Shown here piece after piece: positions 25,235 to 33,814 of a stretch of DNA of 64,000 nt. This DNA comes from Sorangium cellulosum (GTDB lineage: Bacteria; Myxococcota_A; Polyangia; Polyangiales; Polyangiaceae), in the NCBI RefSeq assembly GCF_002950945.1, contig NZ_CP012673.1, positions 13,693,501 to 13,757,500 of the forward strand, in the 5' to 3' direction. Every line of letters starts with the position of its first letter. Positions within the stretch are counted from its first letter, which is position 1. The notes below the pieces were generated by a model. It was not told the origin of the DNA, searched no databases, and worked only from the letters and a program-made list of their open reading frames with translations. The position numbers and the translations under genes are program-made.

Positions 25235-27772
25235 ATGTTTCCGACGGAGCCCGCTCCCGAGACGATTGGGGCCTACAAGATCCTCCGGCGCCTGGCCGGC
25301 TCTGGGTCGACCAGCGTCTACCTCGGGCGGCTGGACGGCCCGCTCGGGTTCCGGCGCGTCTGCGAGCTGAAGCTCGTGCCGAATACGGCCGAGGGCGATC
25401 CGCGCTTCGCCGACGAGCTCGCCCGCGAGGCCTCGATCTGCGCGTCGCTGAACCACCCGGTGATCGTGCGGATGTTCGATTTCTTCGAGCACGGCGGCAA
25501 GCTCGCGCTCGTGCTCGAGCACGTCGAGGGCGTGAACCTCAATCGCCTGCTCCAGCACCTCGCGACGCGGCAGCAGAAGCTCGCCGACGCGGCGGTGTAC
25601 TACCTGGTCCAGTGCATCGCGAGCGCGCTCGCGCACGCGCACGGGGCGACCGACGAGCACGGCAGCCCCACGCCGGTGATCCACCGCAACCTGCACCCGG
25701 AGAACATCGTGATCGGGTGGGACGGCCAGGTGCGCCTGACGGGCTTCGGGATCGGCAAGATCCTCGGGCGCACGCCGGACACGATCGCGGGCGTGGTGAA
25801 GGGCGCGCCGGGCTACATGGCGCCCGAGCAGGTGCGTGCCGAGCGGGTGACGGTGAAGGCCGACATCTACGGGGTGGGGCTCTTGCTCTGGTCGCTGCTC
25901 ACGGGCCGCCGGCCGGCGGCGGACGGCACGCGCCCGGTCGCCATCACCACGATCCGCCCCGAGATCCCGCGGCCGATCGTGGCGCTGCTCGACACGGCGC
26001 TGGCCCCGGCGCCGGACGACCGGAAGCTCAGCTGTCAGGAGATCGAGCAGACGCTCGCGAAGGTGGCGCGCCCCGAGAAGGGCAAGGCGGAGCTCGTGAC
26101 GCGCGTGCAGTCGGCGCACGCGACGATCGAGCTGGAGGACGCGGATCCCGAGGAGGACCGGCGGCCGACGATCCCGGTGAAGGGCAAGGGGGGGCAGACG
26201 TCGCGGCCCGCGGCCGACGCCGCGAGGCGGCTCGCGAAGGATCTGTTCGCGAAGGACGCGCGCGGCGAGAAGCCGAAGCCCGGGATTGCGCAGGCGGACA
26301 CCGCGCGGCCTCCGGCGGCGGCCGCCGCGGCGGCGGTGGCCGGGGGGCCGCGGAAGGACGGGCCGCCGGGCGCACGTGCGGCCGAGCCGATCACGATCCC
26401 GGCGCCGGCGGTCGAGCCGCCGCCGCTCCCGTCGGACCGGAAGGGCGGCGCCGGCAAGCCGCCCGAGGTGCGCAAGCCCGCGCTGCCGGATCGCGAGACG
26501 TTCGGCCGTCTCTACGAGGCGTCGAAGCGCGCGGCGGAGCGCGACGCGGCGGCGGCGGAGGAGGAGGCGGCGGGTGGGATGCCGACGCTGCCCGGGGACG
26601 AGCCGTCGTTCGACGAGGAGGACGACGACGCGACGTTGCCGGGCTCCGGGACCGCGTCGTCGCGCTTCGGCATCTCGATCGCGCCGATCCCGGAGGCGAT
26701 CCGCTTCGGTCCGCCGCCGGCGCTCCCGGCGGATCTCGCGCCGGTGTTCTTCGGTCCGCCGCCGCCGAAGCCGCCCTCGGGAGCGCCGCTCACGCCGTCC
26801 GGGGTGGCGGTGCCGCTGGGCGCGTCGGGCCTGACGCCGCCCGGGGGTATGCCGGCGGTCGCGGGATCGGGCCTGACGCCGCCCGGCGTGACGGTGCCGG
26901 TGCCGGTGGGTTCGCCGGGGCTGGTGCCGCCCGGGGGCGGTCCACACGGTGGCAGGGCGGGTCTGACGGGCGGCGCGTCGTCGGAGCCGCCGCTGTCCGC
27001 GGGCCCGTCGTCGCGGCGCCGGCGGGGGCCGGCGCAGCTGTGGCAGGCGCCGCGGTCGCTGCCGTCGATGATCGGGACGGTCGCCGTGTCGGCGATCACG
27101 GCGACGGTGGTGGCCGTGCTCTGGATCTACGTCGCGCGGCGGGAGCGGCCGGTCGTGGCCGTCACGGCGCAGGTCGAGGAGACGCCCGCGGTCGAGCCGG
27201 TGATCAGCGCGGCCCCGGTGCCGGCGCCGGCGCCGGCGACTGCTGCGAAGCGGGGGGCGGGGGCGCGCACGCCGGCGAAGGCGTCGGCGGCCGCGTCGGC
27301 GTCGGCGGCAGCAGCGGCCGCGTCGGCGTCGGCGGCAGCGGCGGCCGCGTCGGCGTCGGCGGCAGCGGCGGCCGCGTCGGCGTCGGCCGCGGCGGCGGCT
27401 GCGTCGGCATCGGCGGCAGCGGCGGCCGCGTCGGCGTCGGCCGCGGCGGCGGCGCCCCCGCCGGCGTCGCGGACGCCCGCGGCGAGCCCGGCGCGGGCGG
27501 AGCCCAGCGTCGCCTCGTTGGCCAAGGGGCAAGGTCTGCTCACGGTGGGATATCCCGACGCGGGGGGCGTCTACGTGAACGGCAAGTTCGTGGGTCCGGT
27601 GAACGAGGCGCTGGTGGTGCGCTGCGGCCGCTATTTCGTGCGCGTCGGCAAGGCTGGCAACACGAAGTTCCCCGAGTGGCTCAGCGCGGGCGTGACGGCG
27701 CAGGTGCCCTGTCAGGGGGCGGCGCGCATCGACATCAAGCCGCCCGCCCCGCCGAAGAAGCGGGCTCGTTGA
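25235..27772 (+). CDS. Hanks-type Ser/Thr pseudokinase with Ala/Ser repeat and PEGA-like tail, membrane-anchored
   Basis: An 845-residue protein. The N-terminal 270 residues are a kinase fold: a glycine loop (GSGSTSVYLG), a beta-3 Lys in CELKLV, APE as APEQ and subdomain IX as DIYGVGLLLWS. The catalytic HRD is HRN (residues 150-152) and DFG is GFG (170-172), so phosphotransfer is probably lost. A long Pro-rich cytoplasmic region follows, one membrane span at about residues 612-636, six 9-residue Ala/Ser repeats, and a C-terminal PEGA-like domain (GGVYVNGKFVGPVNEAL). It is likely a signalling scaffold. The ATG at 25235 is chosen just before the fold. Confidence 0.85.
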   Translation: MFPTEPAPETIGAYKILRRLAGSGSTSVYLGRLDGPLGFRRVCELKLVPNTAEGDPRFADELAREASICASLNHPVIVRMFDFFEHGGKLALVLEHVEGVNLNRLLQHLATRQQKLADAAVYYLVQCIASALAHAHGATDEHGSPTPVIHRNLHPENIVIGWDGQVRLTGFGIGKILGRTPDTIAGVVKGAPGYMAPEQVRAERVTVKADIYGVGLLLWSLLTGRRPAADGTRPVAITTIRPEIPRPIVALLDTALAPAPDDRKLSCQEIEQTLAKVARPEKGKAELVTRVQSAHATIELEDADPEEDRRPTIPVKGKGGQTSRPAADAARRLAKDLFAKDARGEKPKPGIAQADTARPPAAAAAAAVAGGPRKDGPPGARAAEPITIPAPAVEPPPLPSDRKGGAGKPPEVRKPALPDRETFGRLYEASKRAAERDAAAAEEEAAGGMPTLPGDEPSFDEEDDDATLPGSGTASSRFGISIAPIPEAIRFGPPPALPADLAPVFFGPPPPKPPSGAPLTPSGVAVPLGASGLTPPGGMPAVAGSGLTPPGVTVPVPVGSPGLVPPGGGPHGGRAGLTGGASSEPPLSAGPSSRRRRGPAQLWQAPRSLPSMIGTVAVSAITATVVAVLWIYVARRERPVVAVTAQVEETPAVEPVISAAPVPAPAPATAAKRGAGARTPAKASAAASASAAAAAASASAAAAAASASAAAAAASASAAAAAASASAAAAAASASAAAAAPPPASRTPAASPARAEPSVASLAKGQGLLTVGYPDAGGVYVNGKFVGPVNEALVVRCGRYFVRVGKAGNTKFPEWLSAGVTAQVPCQGAARIDIKPPAPPKKRAR
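27293..27454. repeat. Six tandem 27-bp units in the pseudokinase gene
   Basis: Units of 27 bp begin at 27293, 27320, 27347, 27374, 27401 and 27428 and encode ASASAAAAA on the periplasmic side of the membrane span. Small changes between units show an older repeat that is partly diverged. It is not a CRISPR array; there are no spacers. Confidence 0.9.
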
Positions 27773-27933
27773 GACGGTAGGTAGAGGGCGTCGGCGACCG
27801 AGATCGCGGGGGTGGCGCGGAGGTCGTGCCGAGGTGGCCTGCGGTTTTGCGCAGCCCCAGGAGAGGTGCTGGGCGGAGGGGCCAGGCCCAGCATGGGCCG
27901 CGGACCCTCCAGGATCCGCGCGCTCGCTCCGCG

Positions 27934-28575
27934 TCAGCGCTCACGAGCCGCGAGCAGCTGCATCTCCCAGGCGAACGCGATGCCGCTGCCGCCGCCGTGC
28001 CCGCCGAGGATCTCCGCGAGGGCGGCGACGCTGTCCTCGCGCGCCCAGTCGCGCTGCCACTCGCTGGTGACCGCGAGCCAGGTGATCGGCACCGCTCCCG
28101 CCGCGACCATGCGACGGATCGCCATGTCGTGCGCCTCGGCCGAGACGCCGCCGGACGCGTCCGTGACGATGAAGACGTCGTACCCGTCGGCGAGGGCGTG
28201 GATCGCGGGCATGGCCAGGCAGATCTCCGTCCAGAGCGCCGCGAGCACGAGCTGCTTGCGCCCCGTCTTCGCGACCGCCTCGACGACCCGGCGGTCCTCC
28301 CACGTGTTGATGAAGGTTCGATTGATGGGCTTCTGCTCGGGGAAGACGTCCTGGAGGCTCTTGATCAGGTAGCCGCCGCGCTCCTCGAGGACCGTCGTGA
28401 GGATCGTCGGCACCTTGAACGCCTTGGCCGCCTTCGCGAGCCCTACCACGTTGTTGACGATGAGCCCGGGCTCGTGGCTGTGCAGGTTCGCGAACTGGAA
28501 CGGTTGATGGTCGATGAGGACCAGAACGCTGTCTTCCGGCCTCAGCAATGCCTGCAGTCCCGTCTTCGCTGTCAT
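27934..28575 (-). CDS. Isochorismatase-fold hydrolase, YcaC-like
   Basis: A 213-residue cysteine hydrolase of the isochorismatase superfamily. The catalytic Asp22 lies in VLIDHQPFQF, the Cys119 in LWTEICLAMPA, and VVGLAKAAKAFKVPTILTT and DVFIVTDASGG match the YcaC subgroup, whose substrate is unknown. GGAGAC six bases before the ATG at 28575 supports the start. It lies 136 bp downstream of an AraC-type regulator in the same direction; regulation by that neighbour is plausible. A plus-strand gene (the pseudokinase) ends 162 bp away, convergently. Confidence 0.85.
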   Translation of the reverse strand: MTAKTGLQALLRPEDSVLVLIDHQPFQFANLHSHEPGLIVNNVVGLAKAAKAFKVPTILTTVLEERGGYLIKSLQDVFPEQKPINRTFINTWEDRRVVEAVAKTGRKQLVLAALWTEICLAMPAIHALADGYDVFIVTDASGGVSAEAHDMAIRRMVAAGAVPITWLAVTSEWQRDWAREDSVAALAEILGGHGGGSGIAFAWEMQLLAARER

Positions 28576-28710
28576 GGAGGTCTCCGTTGCGTGTGTCGTG
28601 AAGTCGCGCGGGCTCGCCGCGGCGAGCCTCGTCGGGGACTGCTACGGCATGCGCTCCGGAGAGGCACTGGACGATCCTGCTGCCGGCGGTACACGTTTGA
28701 TGGATCCTCG

Positions 28711-29631
28711 TCAGCCGATGCGCTCGCGCCTCCACGCGCCAGGCGTCGCTCCCACCACGTTCCGGAAGGTGCGCCCGAAGTGCGCGGCGTCGACGAAGCC
28801 TGTCGCGTCCGCGACGTCGTCGAGCGATTTCGTCGGGTCGAGCAGCAGGGCCTGCGCGCGGTCGATGCGCCGCTCCAGCTGCCACCGGTACGGGGCTCGG
28901 CCGGTGGAGGCCTTGAACTCCCTCGCGAAGTGGGCCTGCGACAGCCCGGTCAGCGCCGCGAGCTCCGAGAGCGAGACCGGCCGCGGAAGCCGCGCCTCGA
29001 GGTGCTCCTCGACGCGGCGCAGCTGCCAGGGCGACAGGCCGCCGCGCCGCGGGGGCGCATCCTGCGCCGGAGCGAGCAGGCGGGCGATGATCGCCGCGGT
29101 CAATCCGTCGCCGTAGAGCTCCGCCGACGGGTCGTGGTCGTCCGCCGCGTCGGACAGGAGCTTCAGCAACGTCCAGAGACGGTCGTCGGCGAACCGGAGG
29201 CGCGGTGTCAACGCGGCCTCCGTGCTCATTCGCTCACCGAGGCGCTCTTCCAGCGTCCGGACATCGAAGACGAGCGTGACGTCCTTCAGGTACCGAAGGT
29301 TGGTGCTGTAGCCAAAGACGTCCATCCCCGCCGGCGCGAAGTGCATATGGCGCGGCGTGTACTCGACGGAACAGCGCTTGTTCGCGCGCAGGCGCGGCTC
29401 GCAGCGGCCGCCGGCCTCCTCGAGCAACCCCGAGAGCCGCACCTCGTTCTCGAAACAGAGGTGGTTACAGACTTCACCATGACCCCAGAACTCGGTGACG
29501 TCCACGCACACGCCGTTCCAGATCCGCCTCGAGACGGCGATGCGCGTCACGTGAGGAGGCAGCGGCGCCAGGCGGTCCGCGCGGGAAGGCAACTCGGTCA
29601 GATGCATGGGCAGATGCACGGGCGATGCCAT
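28711..29631 (-). CDS. AraC/XylS-family transcriptional regulator
   Basis: A 306-residue regulator. The C-terminal 100 residues hold two helix-turn-helix units: the first is SLSELAALTGLSQAHFAREF, and the second is followed by DVADATGFVDAAHFGRTFRN and GATPGAWRRER, the AraC signature. The N-terminal 190 residues are an unassigned sensor domain with a few cysteines and histidines (WGHGEVCNHLCFE). Possible starts are the ATGs at 29631 and 29607. It probably controls the isochorismatase-fold gene directly downstream, or itself. Confidence 0.88.
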   Translation of the reverse strand: MASPVHLPMHLTELPSRADRLAPLPPHVTRIAVSRRIWNGVCVDVTEFWGHGEVCNHLCFENEVRLSGLLEEAGGRCEPRLRANKRCSVEYTPRHMHFAPAGMDVFGYSTNLRYLKDVTLVFDVRTLEERLGERMSTEAALTPRLRFADDRLWTLLKLLSDAADDHDPSAELYGDGLTAAIIARLLAPAQDAPPRRGGLSPWQLRRVEEHLEARLPRPVSLSELAALTGLSQAHFAREFKASTGRAPYRWQLERRIDRAQALLLDPTKSLDDVADATGFVDAAHFGRTFRNVVGATPGAWRRERIG

Positions 29632-29701
29632 CGGGCTCGAGAGTAGCTGGCGGTGGCCGAGCCGTCGACGGAGCGCGGAGTGGACATGTCCCGCGGCAGC
29701 G

Positions 29702-30994
29702 CTAGCGCCCGATCTCGTCGAGCTTCTGCTCTGCGGCCTCGAGGCGGTCCGCGCAGCTGGCCGCGTTCTGCTGCGCCTCCGCGGCCCTGCGCTCGGCCTC
29801 GTCGGCGCGTTTCCTTGCCGCCCGGGCAGCCTCCTCGGCCTTGTCCGCGGCGCGGCTCATCCTGGCGGCCTCCTTGGTCAGCCGCTCCGCCTCCTTCGCG
29901 GCCTGCGCCGCGTCGCGGCTCGCCTGGTCGCGCGCCTTCTCCGCCGCGGCGAGCTGCGCCTTCTGCTCGCGCTGCTCCGCCGCGAGCCGCTCCTTCCGCG
30001 TGCGCTTCTCGGCCGCGATCTGGGCCTTTCGCTCGCGCTCCTTCGCGGCGCGCTGCTCTGCTTGCTCCTTTGCGGAGCGCCGTTCTTCGCGCTCGCGCTC
30101 CTTGGCAGCGCGCTGCTCCTCGCGCTCACGCTGCTTCGCGGTGCGCTGCTCTTCTCGTTCTTTCTCGGCGCGCTGCTCCTCGCGCTCACGCTCTTTTGCG
30201 GTGCGCTGCTCTTCGCGCTCACGCTCTTTTGCGGTGCGCTGCTCCTCGCGCTCGCGCTCTTTCCGGGCGCGCTGCTCTTTGCGCTCGCGCTCCTCCGCCG
30301 TTGTCTTCTGCTTCTGGGCCGGCTTCCCGGTCTCCCGCTCTTTCTCTTTCTTTTGCGCGGGTGTTCCCGCCTTCGACGCTTTGCGCCCGCGGTCTGCGTC
30401 GACCTCTGCGCCGGCGGGCTTCTCGGACGGCCGTCCGCGCAGCAGCCCGAGCATGTCCGACAGATCCCCGGGCTCGAGCTCCTGCGATAGCCGCCCCCGC
30501 GCGAGCAGCTCCAGGTCCGAAGCCCGCGCCGTGGGGGTCGCCAGCAGCGAGTCCCTCACCTGATCCATCGAGTTGCCCTTGTCCCGGTAGCCCCCCTCGG
30601 CGAAGAGCGCCGGCGCCGCGCGCAGCAGCTCGTTCACGATGGCCCGGTGCTTCTGGCTCGCGTCCCGGAGCCCCTGCGCCCCGCCCGGCGAGAGCGCCCC
30701 CGCCTGGGCCTCGCGCAGCCGCTCGCCTGCGTCGAGCAGGGCCTCCATGCGCTGCGGAACCCGACGCGCGAGCTGGTTCAGCGTCCAGGCCGCCGCGGTC
30801 GGCCGCCGCAGCGCCTTCACCCGGTCGGCCGCGTCCTTGTCCCCGGCTTGCCGCAGCCGCTTCGCGAGCTCGTCGCGGGCGCGCGTGAAGTCGCCGAGCG
30901 GCTTCTTGTAGAGGTCGTCGACCTCGTCGTCTTCATCCATGCCGCCGGCGCGAGGTGGAGCGCCGCCGCGCGATGCCTTGGTTCGAGGAGCCAT
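29702..30994 (-). CDS. Long coiled-coil protein with KERER repeats
   Basis: A 430-residue protein. The first 170 residues are an alpha-helical domain (YKKPLGDFTRARDELAKRL, then AAAWTLNQLARRVPQRMEALLDAG) that I have seen in GC-rich bacteria without known function. The rest is a highly charged coiled coil with 11-residue KEREREEQRTA repeats, then Ala/Glu/Lys-rich heptads. No signal or membrane span. The ATG at 30994 is taken because the conserved helical part starts soon after; the frame is open further upstream. A structural or DNA-associated role is a guess. Confidence 0.65.
   Translation of the reverse strand: MAPRTKASRGGAPPRAGGMDEDDEVDDLYKKPLGDFTRARDELAKRLRQAGDKDAADRVKALRRPTAAAWTLNQLARRVPQRMEALLDAGERLREAQAGALSPGGAQGLRDASQKHRAIVNELLRAAPALFAEGGYRDKGNSMDQVRDSLLATPTARASDLELLARGRLSQELEPGDLSDMLGLLRGRPSEKPAGAEVDADRGRKASKAGTPAQKKEKERETGKPAQKQKTTAEERERKEQRARKEREREEQRTAKEREREEQRTAKEREREEQRAEKEREEQRTAKQREREEQRAAKEREREERRSAKEQAEQRAAKERERKAQIAAEKRTRKERLAAEQREQKAQLAAAEKARDQASRDAAQAAKEAERLTKEAARMSRAADKAEEAARAARKRADEAERRAAEAQQNAASCADRLEAAEQKLDEIGR
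30060..30300. repeat. 33-bp coding repeats in the coiled-coil gene
   Basis: Imperfect 33-bp units (GCGGTGCGCTGCTCTTCGCG type on the plus strand, then CTCACGCTCTTTT) recur about seven times and encode 11-residue charged repeats. Adjacent copies near 30190-30260 are nearly identical, so the array is still changing. Confidence 0.8.
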
Positions 30995-31005
30995 CTCGCG
31001 CAAGA

Positions 31006-31368
31006 TCAGCCGATCTCGCGCGAGTTTACCCCGGCGGCGCGGCCCGTCACAAGCCGCGCCGGACCGGGGAGCCGGCGGCGTCGCCCGAAGAACGGCCGGA
31101 TGACGTCGAGGTTGCTCAGGTCCTCGAGGACCGCCTCGGACTGGAACCCGGCCGCGCTCGCGACGGCGGGATGTTCGGCCATCGCGCGCCACAGCGACCG
31201 CGTCGCCTGCTCGAAGCCGTCTCTGGCCCGCGGCATGGCGGCGCGCTCGGCGTCGTTCAGCACGACCAAGTAGGGGGCGAGGAGCGCGAAGGCCTCCTCG
31301 ATCTTCTTGCGGGCCTTCGCGGTGGCGAGCTCGAGATCTGCCGTGTCGATTCGGGTGGACGTGGGCAC
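31006..31368 (-). CDS. Small hypothetical protein, about 120 aa
   Basis: The start is the GTG at 31368, because a perfect AGGAGG stands nine bases before it. The product is helical (ARKKIEEAFALLAPYLVVLNDAER, with one long helix pair) and ends in a basic tail (FFGRRRRLPGPAR). I do not recognise the family. It stops 12 bp before the coiled-coil gene in the same orientation, so the two are probably one operon, and it diverges from the AAA ATPase gene at 31513. Confidence 0.65.
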   Translation of the reverse strand: MPTSTRIDTADLELATAKARKKIEEAFALLAPYLVVLNDAERAAMPRARDGFEQATRSLWRAMAEHPAVASAAGFQSEAVLEDLSNLDVIRPFFGRRRRLPGPARLVTGRAAGVNSREIG

Positions 31369-31512
31369 GGGGATAAACCTCCTGAGGCGATCCAGACAGG
31401 TTGGTACCTCCCGGAGCCGCTGACGCCCGCGCGGGCGCATGCCCGAGCTCGGCGAGGTAGACAGCGGCGCCGAGCTCGTTCATGGTCGGGCCACACGTCA
31501 GGCTGGGTCACC

Positions 31513-32259
31513 ATGAGCAGCGACCATCCTCCGCAAGGGTTCATCCGGTCCGTCAGGCTCGTACACGACCAGGACGCCGACCGGTCTGCGTACCCGTTCA
31601 ACATCCCCGCGGTGCGCGCCATCGACGAGATCGCGCTGCATCCGAAGGTCACGTTCTTCGTCGGCGAGAACGGCTCCGGCAAGTCCACGCTCATCGAGGC
31701 CATCGCGATCCTGGCGGGGTTCAACGCCGAGGGCGGCTCCAGGAACTTCAACTTCGCGACGCGTCGATCGGAGTCCAGGCTGCACAGCGCGATGCGCCTC
31801 GTCCGCGGCTACCGCCGGGAGAAGACCGGATACTTCCTCCGCGCGGAGAGCTTCTTCAACGTCGCGACGCAGGTGGACGAGCTCGGCGTGACCGAGGGGT
31901 ACGGCAACACCTCGCTGCACGAGCAGTCTCACGGCGAGTCGTTCCTGGCCCTCATCAAGCACCGGTTCAAGCGCGAAGGGCTGTACGTGCTCGACGAGCC
32001 GGAGGCCGCCCTGTCCCCCGCCAGGCAGCTCACACTGCTCGCGCGGATTCACGAGCTCGTCGGGCGAGGACGGTCGCAGTTCATCGTCGCCACGCACTCG
32101 CCGATCGTGCTCGCATATCCTGACGCCATTATCTATCACCTCTCGGACGAGGGGATCAAGCCGGTGGCGTACGAGGAGACGGAGCACTTCACGCTCACCC
32201 GCGACTTCCTCGTGCACAGGGACCGCTTCTTCCGCGAGCTCTTCGACGAGGGCGAATGA
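31513..32259 (+). CDS. AAA ATPase, ABC-like (COG3910 type)
   Basis: A 248-residue ATPase. The Walker A motif is GENGSGKSTLIEAI near residue 55. The Walker B is LYVLDEPEAALSP near residue 160, after a serine/glycine signature-like stretch (EQSHGESFLALI), and a switch motif ATHSPIVLAYP follows near 195. This ABC-type single-domain layout matches predicted ATPases found near mobile elements. Membrane spans are absent. It marks the left edge of the accessory region. Its neighbour at 32347 is unknown. Role in defence or DNA metabolism cannot be decided. Confidence 0.82.
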   Translation: MSSDHPPQGFIRSVRLVHDQDADRSAYPFNIPAVRAIDEIALHPKVTFFVGENGSGKSTLIEAIAILAGFNAEGGSRNFNFATRRSESRLHSAMRLVRGYRREKTGYFLRAESFFNVATQVDELGVTEGYGNTSLHEQSHGESFLALIKHRFKREGLYVLDEPEAALSPARQLTLLARIHELVGRGRSQFIVATHSPIVLAYPDAIIYHLSDEGIKPVAYEETEHFTLTRDFLVHRDRFFRELFDEGE

Positions 32260-32346
32260 CGGTGCGTGAGATGGCGCGCGCGGCTGGCCACCCGAGAGCG
32301 CTGGCTGGACCTTCGCTGCCCAGCCTGGCCAATGCGTGGAGGAGTC

Positions 32347-32673
32347 ATGTCGGTTGTCCTGTTGACGAATCCGCGAGGAGGTGATGCGACGTCGGCGCAC
32401 CTCGTTCCGGTCGCGGCGCAGAGCACCTTCAGGGAGATCTGGATTCCGGCGGCCGTGACGCTCGGCCTCCAGTGGGTCCCGATGTTCGAGGCCGGATTCC
32501 CCGTGGACCGAAGCGACTTGCCGGACGTGATCCGAGAGCTCGAGACGCTGCGGGATTTTTGCCTCTCGTCGGCGTCGCTCCGCGAGAGCATCCTCGCGCG
32601 CCTGGAGCGGCTCATCGATGAGCTCAACAAGATCAACAGCTCCGACGAGGATGTCGAGATCTTCATCGGGTAG
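32347..32673 (+). CDS. Hypothetical protein, 108 aa
   Basis: The start is the ATG at 32347 with GGAGGAG just upstream; the frame is open further upstream. The product begins MSVVLLTNPRGGD, is helical at the C-terminus (ESILARLERLIDELNKIN) and acidic at the end. No family is recognised. It follows the AAA ATPase by 87 bp in the same direction, so a functional link is possible. Confidence 0.6.
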   Translation: MSVVLLTNPRGGDATSAHLVPVAAQSTFREIWIPAAVTLGLQWVPMFEAGFPVDRSDLPDVIRELETLRDFCLSSASLRESILARLERLIDELNKINSSDEDVEIFIG

Positions 32674-32717
32674 CCGTACAGACCCAGCGTTCATCCGGGG
32701 CCGAGGTGCTGGGCTGG

Positions 32718-33359
32718 ATGAACACCTCCTCGTCCGCCCGGGCTCGCCGCCAGCCCGAGCCCTGGCCCATCAAGCCAGATGAGCGCCATCGACGGCTGGC
32801 GGCTGTCCGAACCGCTCATGGATGGGGTGAGCCCAACGCGCGCCGGCTTAGGCTCGAGAAGGTCACACCCATCGCGTCCGCCACGCTGGCCGAAGAGGCT
32901 GACGCGACCGCCCGCGGAGAAACCTGTCGCAAGGCGTGTGATGCTGCGCTGGCTCGTATGCTTGTCTACTGCGGGTCGCTACCGCCGCGCGAACGCCGCA
33001 GGTGCAACGAGGAAGCCATGCAGGTGTACGCGGCATGCATGAAGAAGTGCCCCCACGGCTCGCGAGATATTTACGACGGAGAGCTTGACGATGAGGACGT
33101 ACCGTGTACGACGTCCGTGTGGAAGATATCGTCGCCGAGCGAGAGCTCGTCTTCAGAGAGAGCGGATCCGAGCTCGACCAGCCCGTCGTGGTTCGGCTTG
33201 GTCGACCGCACCTCGGCGAACATGCGCCTAATTACACCATCTACTACGAGATCCAGGGGCCTGGTGACGCGCTCTATACGTACTTCGCCGCCGGTGTGGA
33301 CTCGATGCAGGCGCTGGTTCTCGTGTTCGTGGCCGTCAACGCGCACCTGGACCGGCTAA
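32718..33359 (+). CDS. Cysteine-rich ORF, 3' end uncertain (possibly frameshifted)
   Basis: The ORF encodes a Cys-rich stretch near residues 70-115 (TCRKACDAAL, YCGSL, RRRCNEEAM, YAACMKKCPHG) resembling small disulfide-rich proteins of polymorphic-toxin neighbourhoods. After about nucleotide 33100 its codon usage loses GC bias while the overlapping frame starting at 33104 gains it, so the true protein should end there or the gene is frameshifted. No signal peptide is evident with this start. The call is tentative. Confidence 0.4.
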   Translation: MNTSSSARARRQPEPWPIKPDERHRRLAAVRTAHGWGEPNARRLRLEKVTPIASATLAEEADATARGETCRKACDAALARMLVYCGSLPPRERRRCNEEAMQVYAACMKKCPHGSRDIYDGELDDEDVPCTTSVWKISSPSESSSSERADPSSTSPSWFGLVDRTSANMRLITPSTTRSRGLVTRSIRTSPPVWTRCRRWFSCSWPSTRTWTG

Positions 33360-33421
33360 AGCAAGGTGGTCGGCTCAGCTGGCTCGACGCCGAAGATCTG
33401 GGCTTTCCGACAGGATGTTGA
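33104..33421 (+). CDS. DUF6968-like small protein, 105 aa
   Basis: The frame begins at GTG 33104; an in-frame stop at 33092 excludes an earlier start. The sequence resembles the DUF6968 type (VVVRLGRPH, NYTIYYEIQGPG, AAGVDSMQALVLVFVAVNAHL), small proteins often beside effectors. That family match is from memory and unverified. Codon bias is clearly coding. Its 5' part overlaps the preceding Cys-rich ORF by 256 bp, which is unusually long and argues that the upstream ORF is misread. Confidence 0.6.
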   Translation: MYDVRVEDIVAERELVFRESGSELDQPVVVRLGRPHLGEHAPNYTIYYEIQGPGDALYTYFAAGVDSMQALVLVFVAVNAHLDRLKQGGRLSWLDAEDLGFPTGC

Positions 33422-33522
33422 GCTGAGGCCGTCTCGGCTACGTGTACGGGTCGGAACGAACGGACCTGCTGAGGATTCGAGGAGCACGACGCGGGCCTCC
33501 GTAGAGGTGTCAGAGACCGGCG

Positions 33523-33705
33523 TCATGCGCCGAGATCCGCCCAGCGGCAACCCCTGGGCAAGAGCTTCTCCTGCTCGGTCTCCTTCATCATCTTGAGAAA
33601 GAGCAGGTAAGTCAGCTCGGTGACGTACTGGTGGTACGTGATGCCGTCGTCGCGAAGGACGTGGCAGAGGTTCCAGAGCTTCTGGACGATATCCTGGGTG
33701 GTCAT
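33523..33705 (-). pseudogene. hsdM: Type I restriction-modification subunit M, N-terminal stub
   Basis: From the ATG at 33705 the frame reads MTTQDIVQKLWNLCHVLRDD, then ITYHQYVTELTYLLFLKMMKE, which is the conserved helical N-terminus of HsdM modification subunits. It stops after about 60 residues where about 500 are expected, with no SAM motif or NPPY. The remainder is absent downstream, so this is a truncated remnant rather than a frameshift. It lies in the same orientation as the hsdR remnant at 36731-39726 and was probably once its neighbour. Confidence 0.8.
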
Positions 33706-33814
33706 GGCGCGGGCGCTCGAAGGCGATTGGCACGCCGAGACCGCGGCGAGGTCCATGGGGTCGTGCAGGCGGGACGGCGCGCGGAGGCATGCCGGCGGGT
33801 GCTATCCTCGCGGC

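Noticed and set aside
27293..27454. CRISPR-like array in the pseudokinase gene
   Set aside because: The units abut each other without spacers and encode Ala/Ser repeats in frame.
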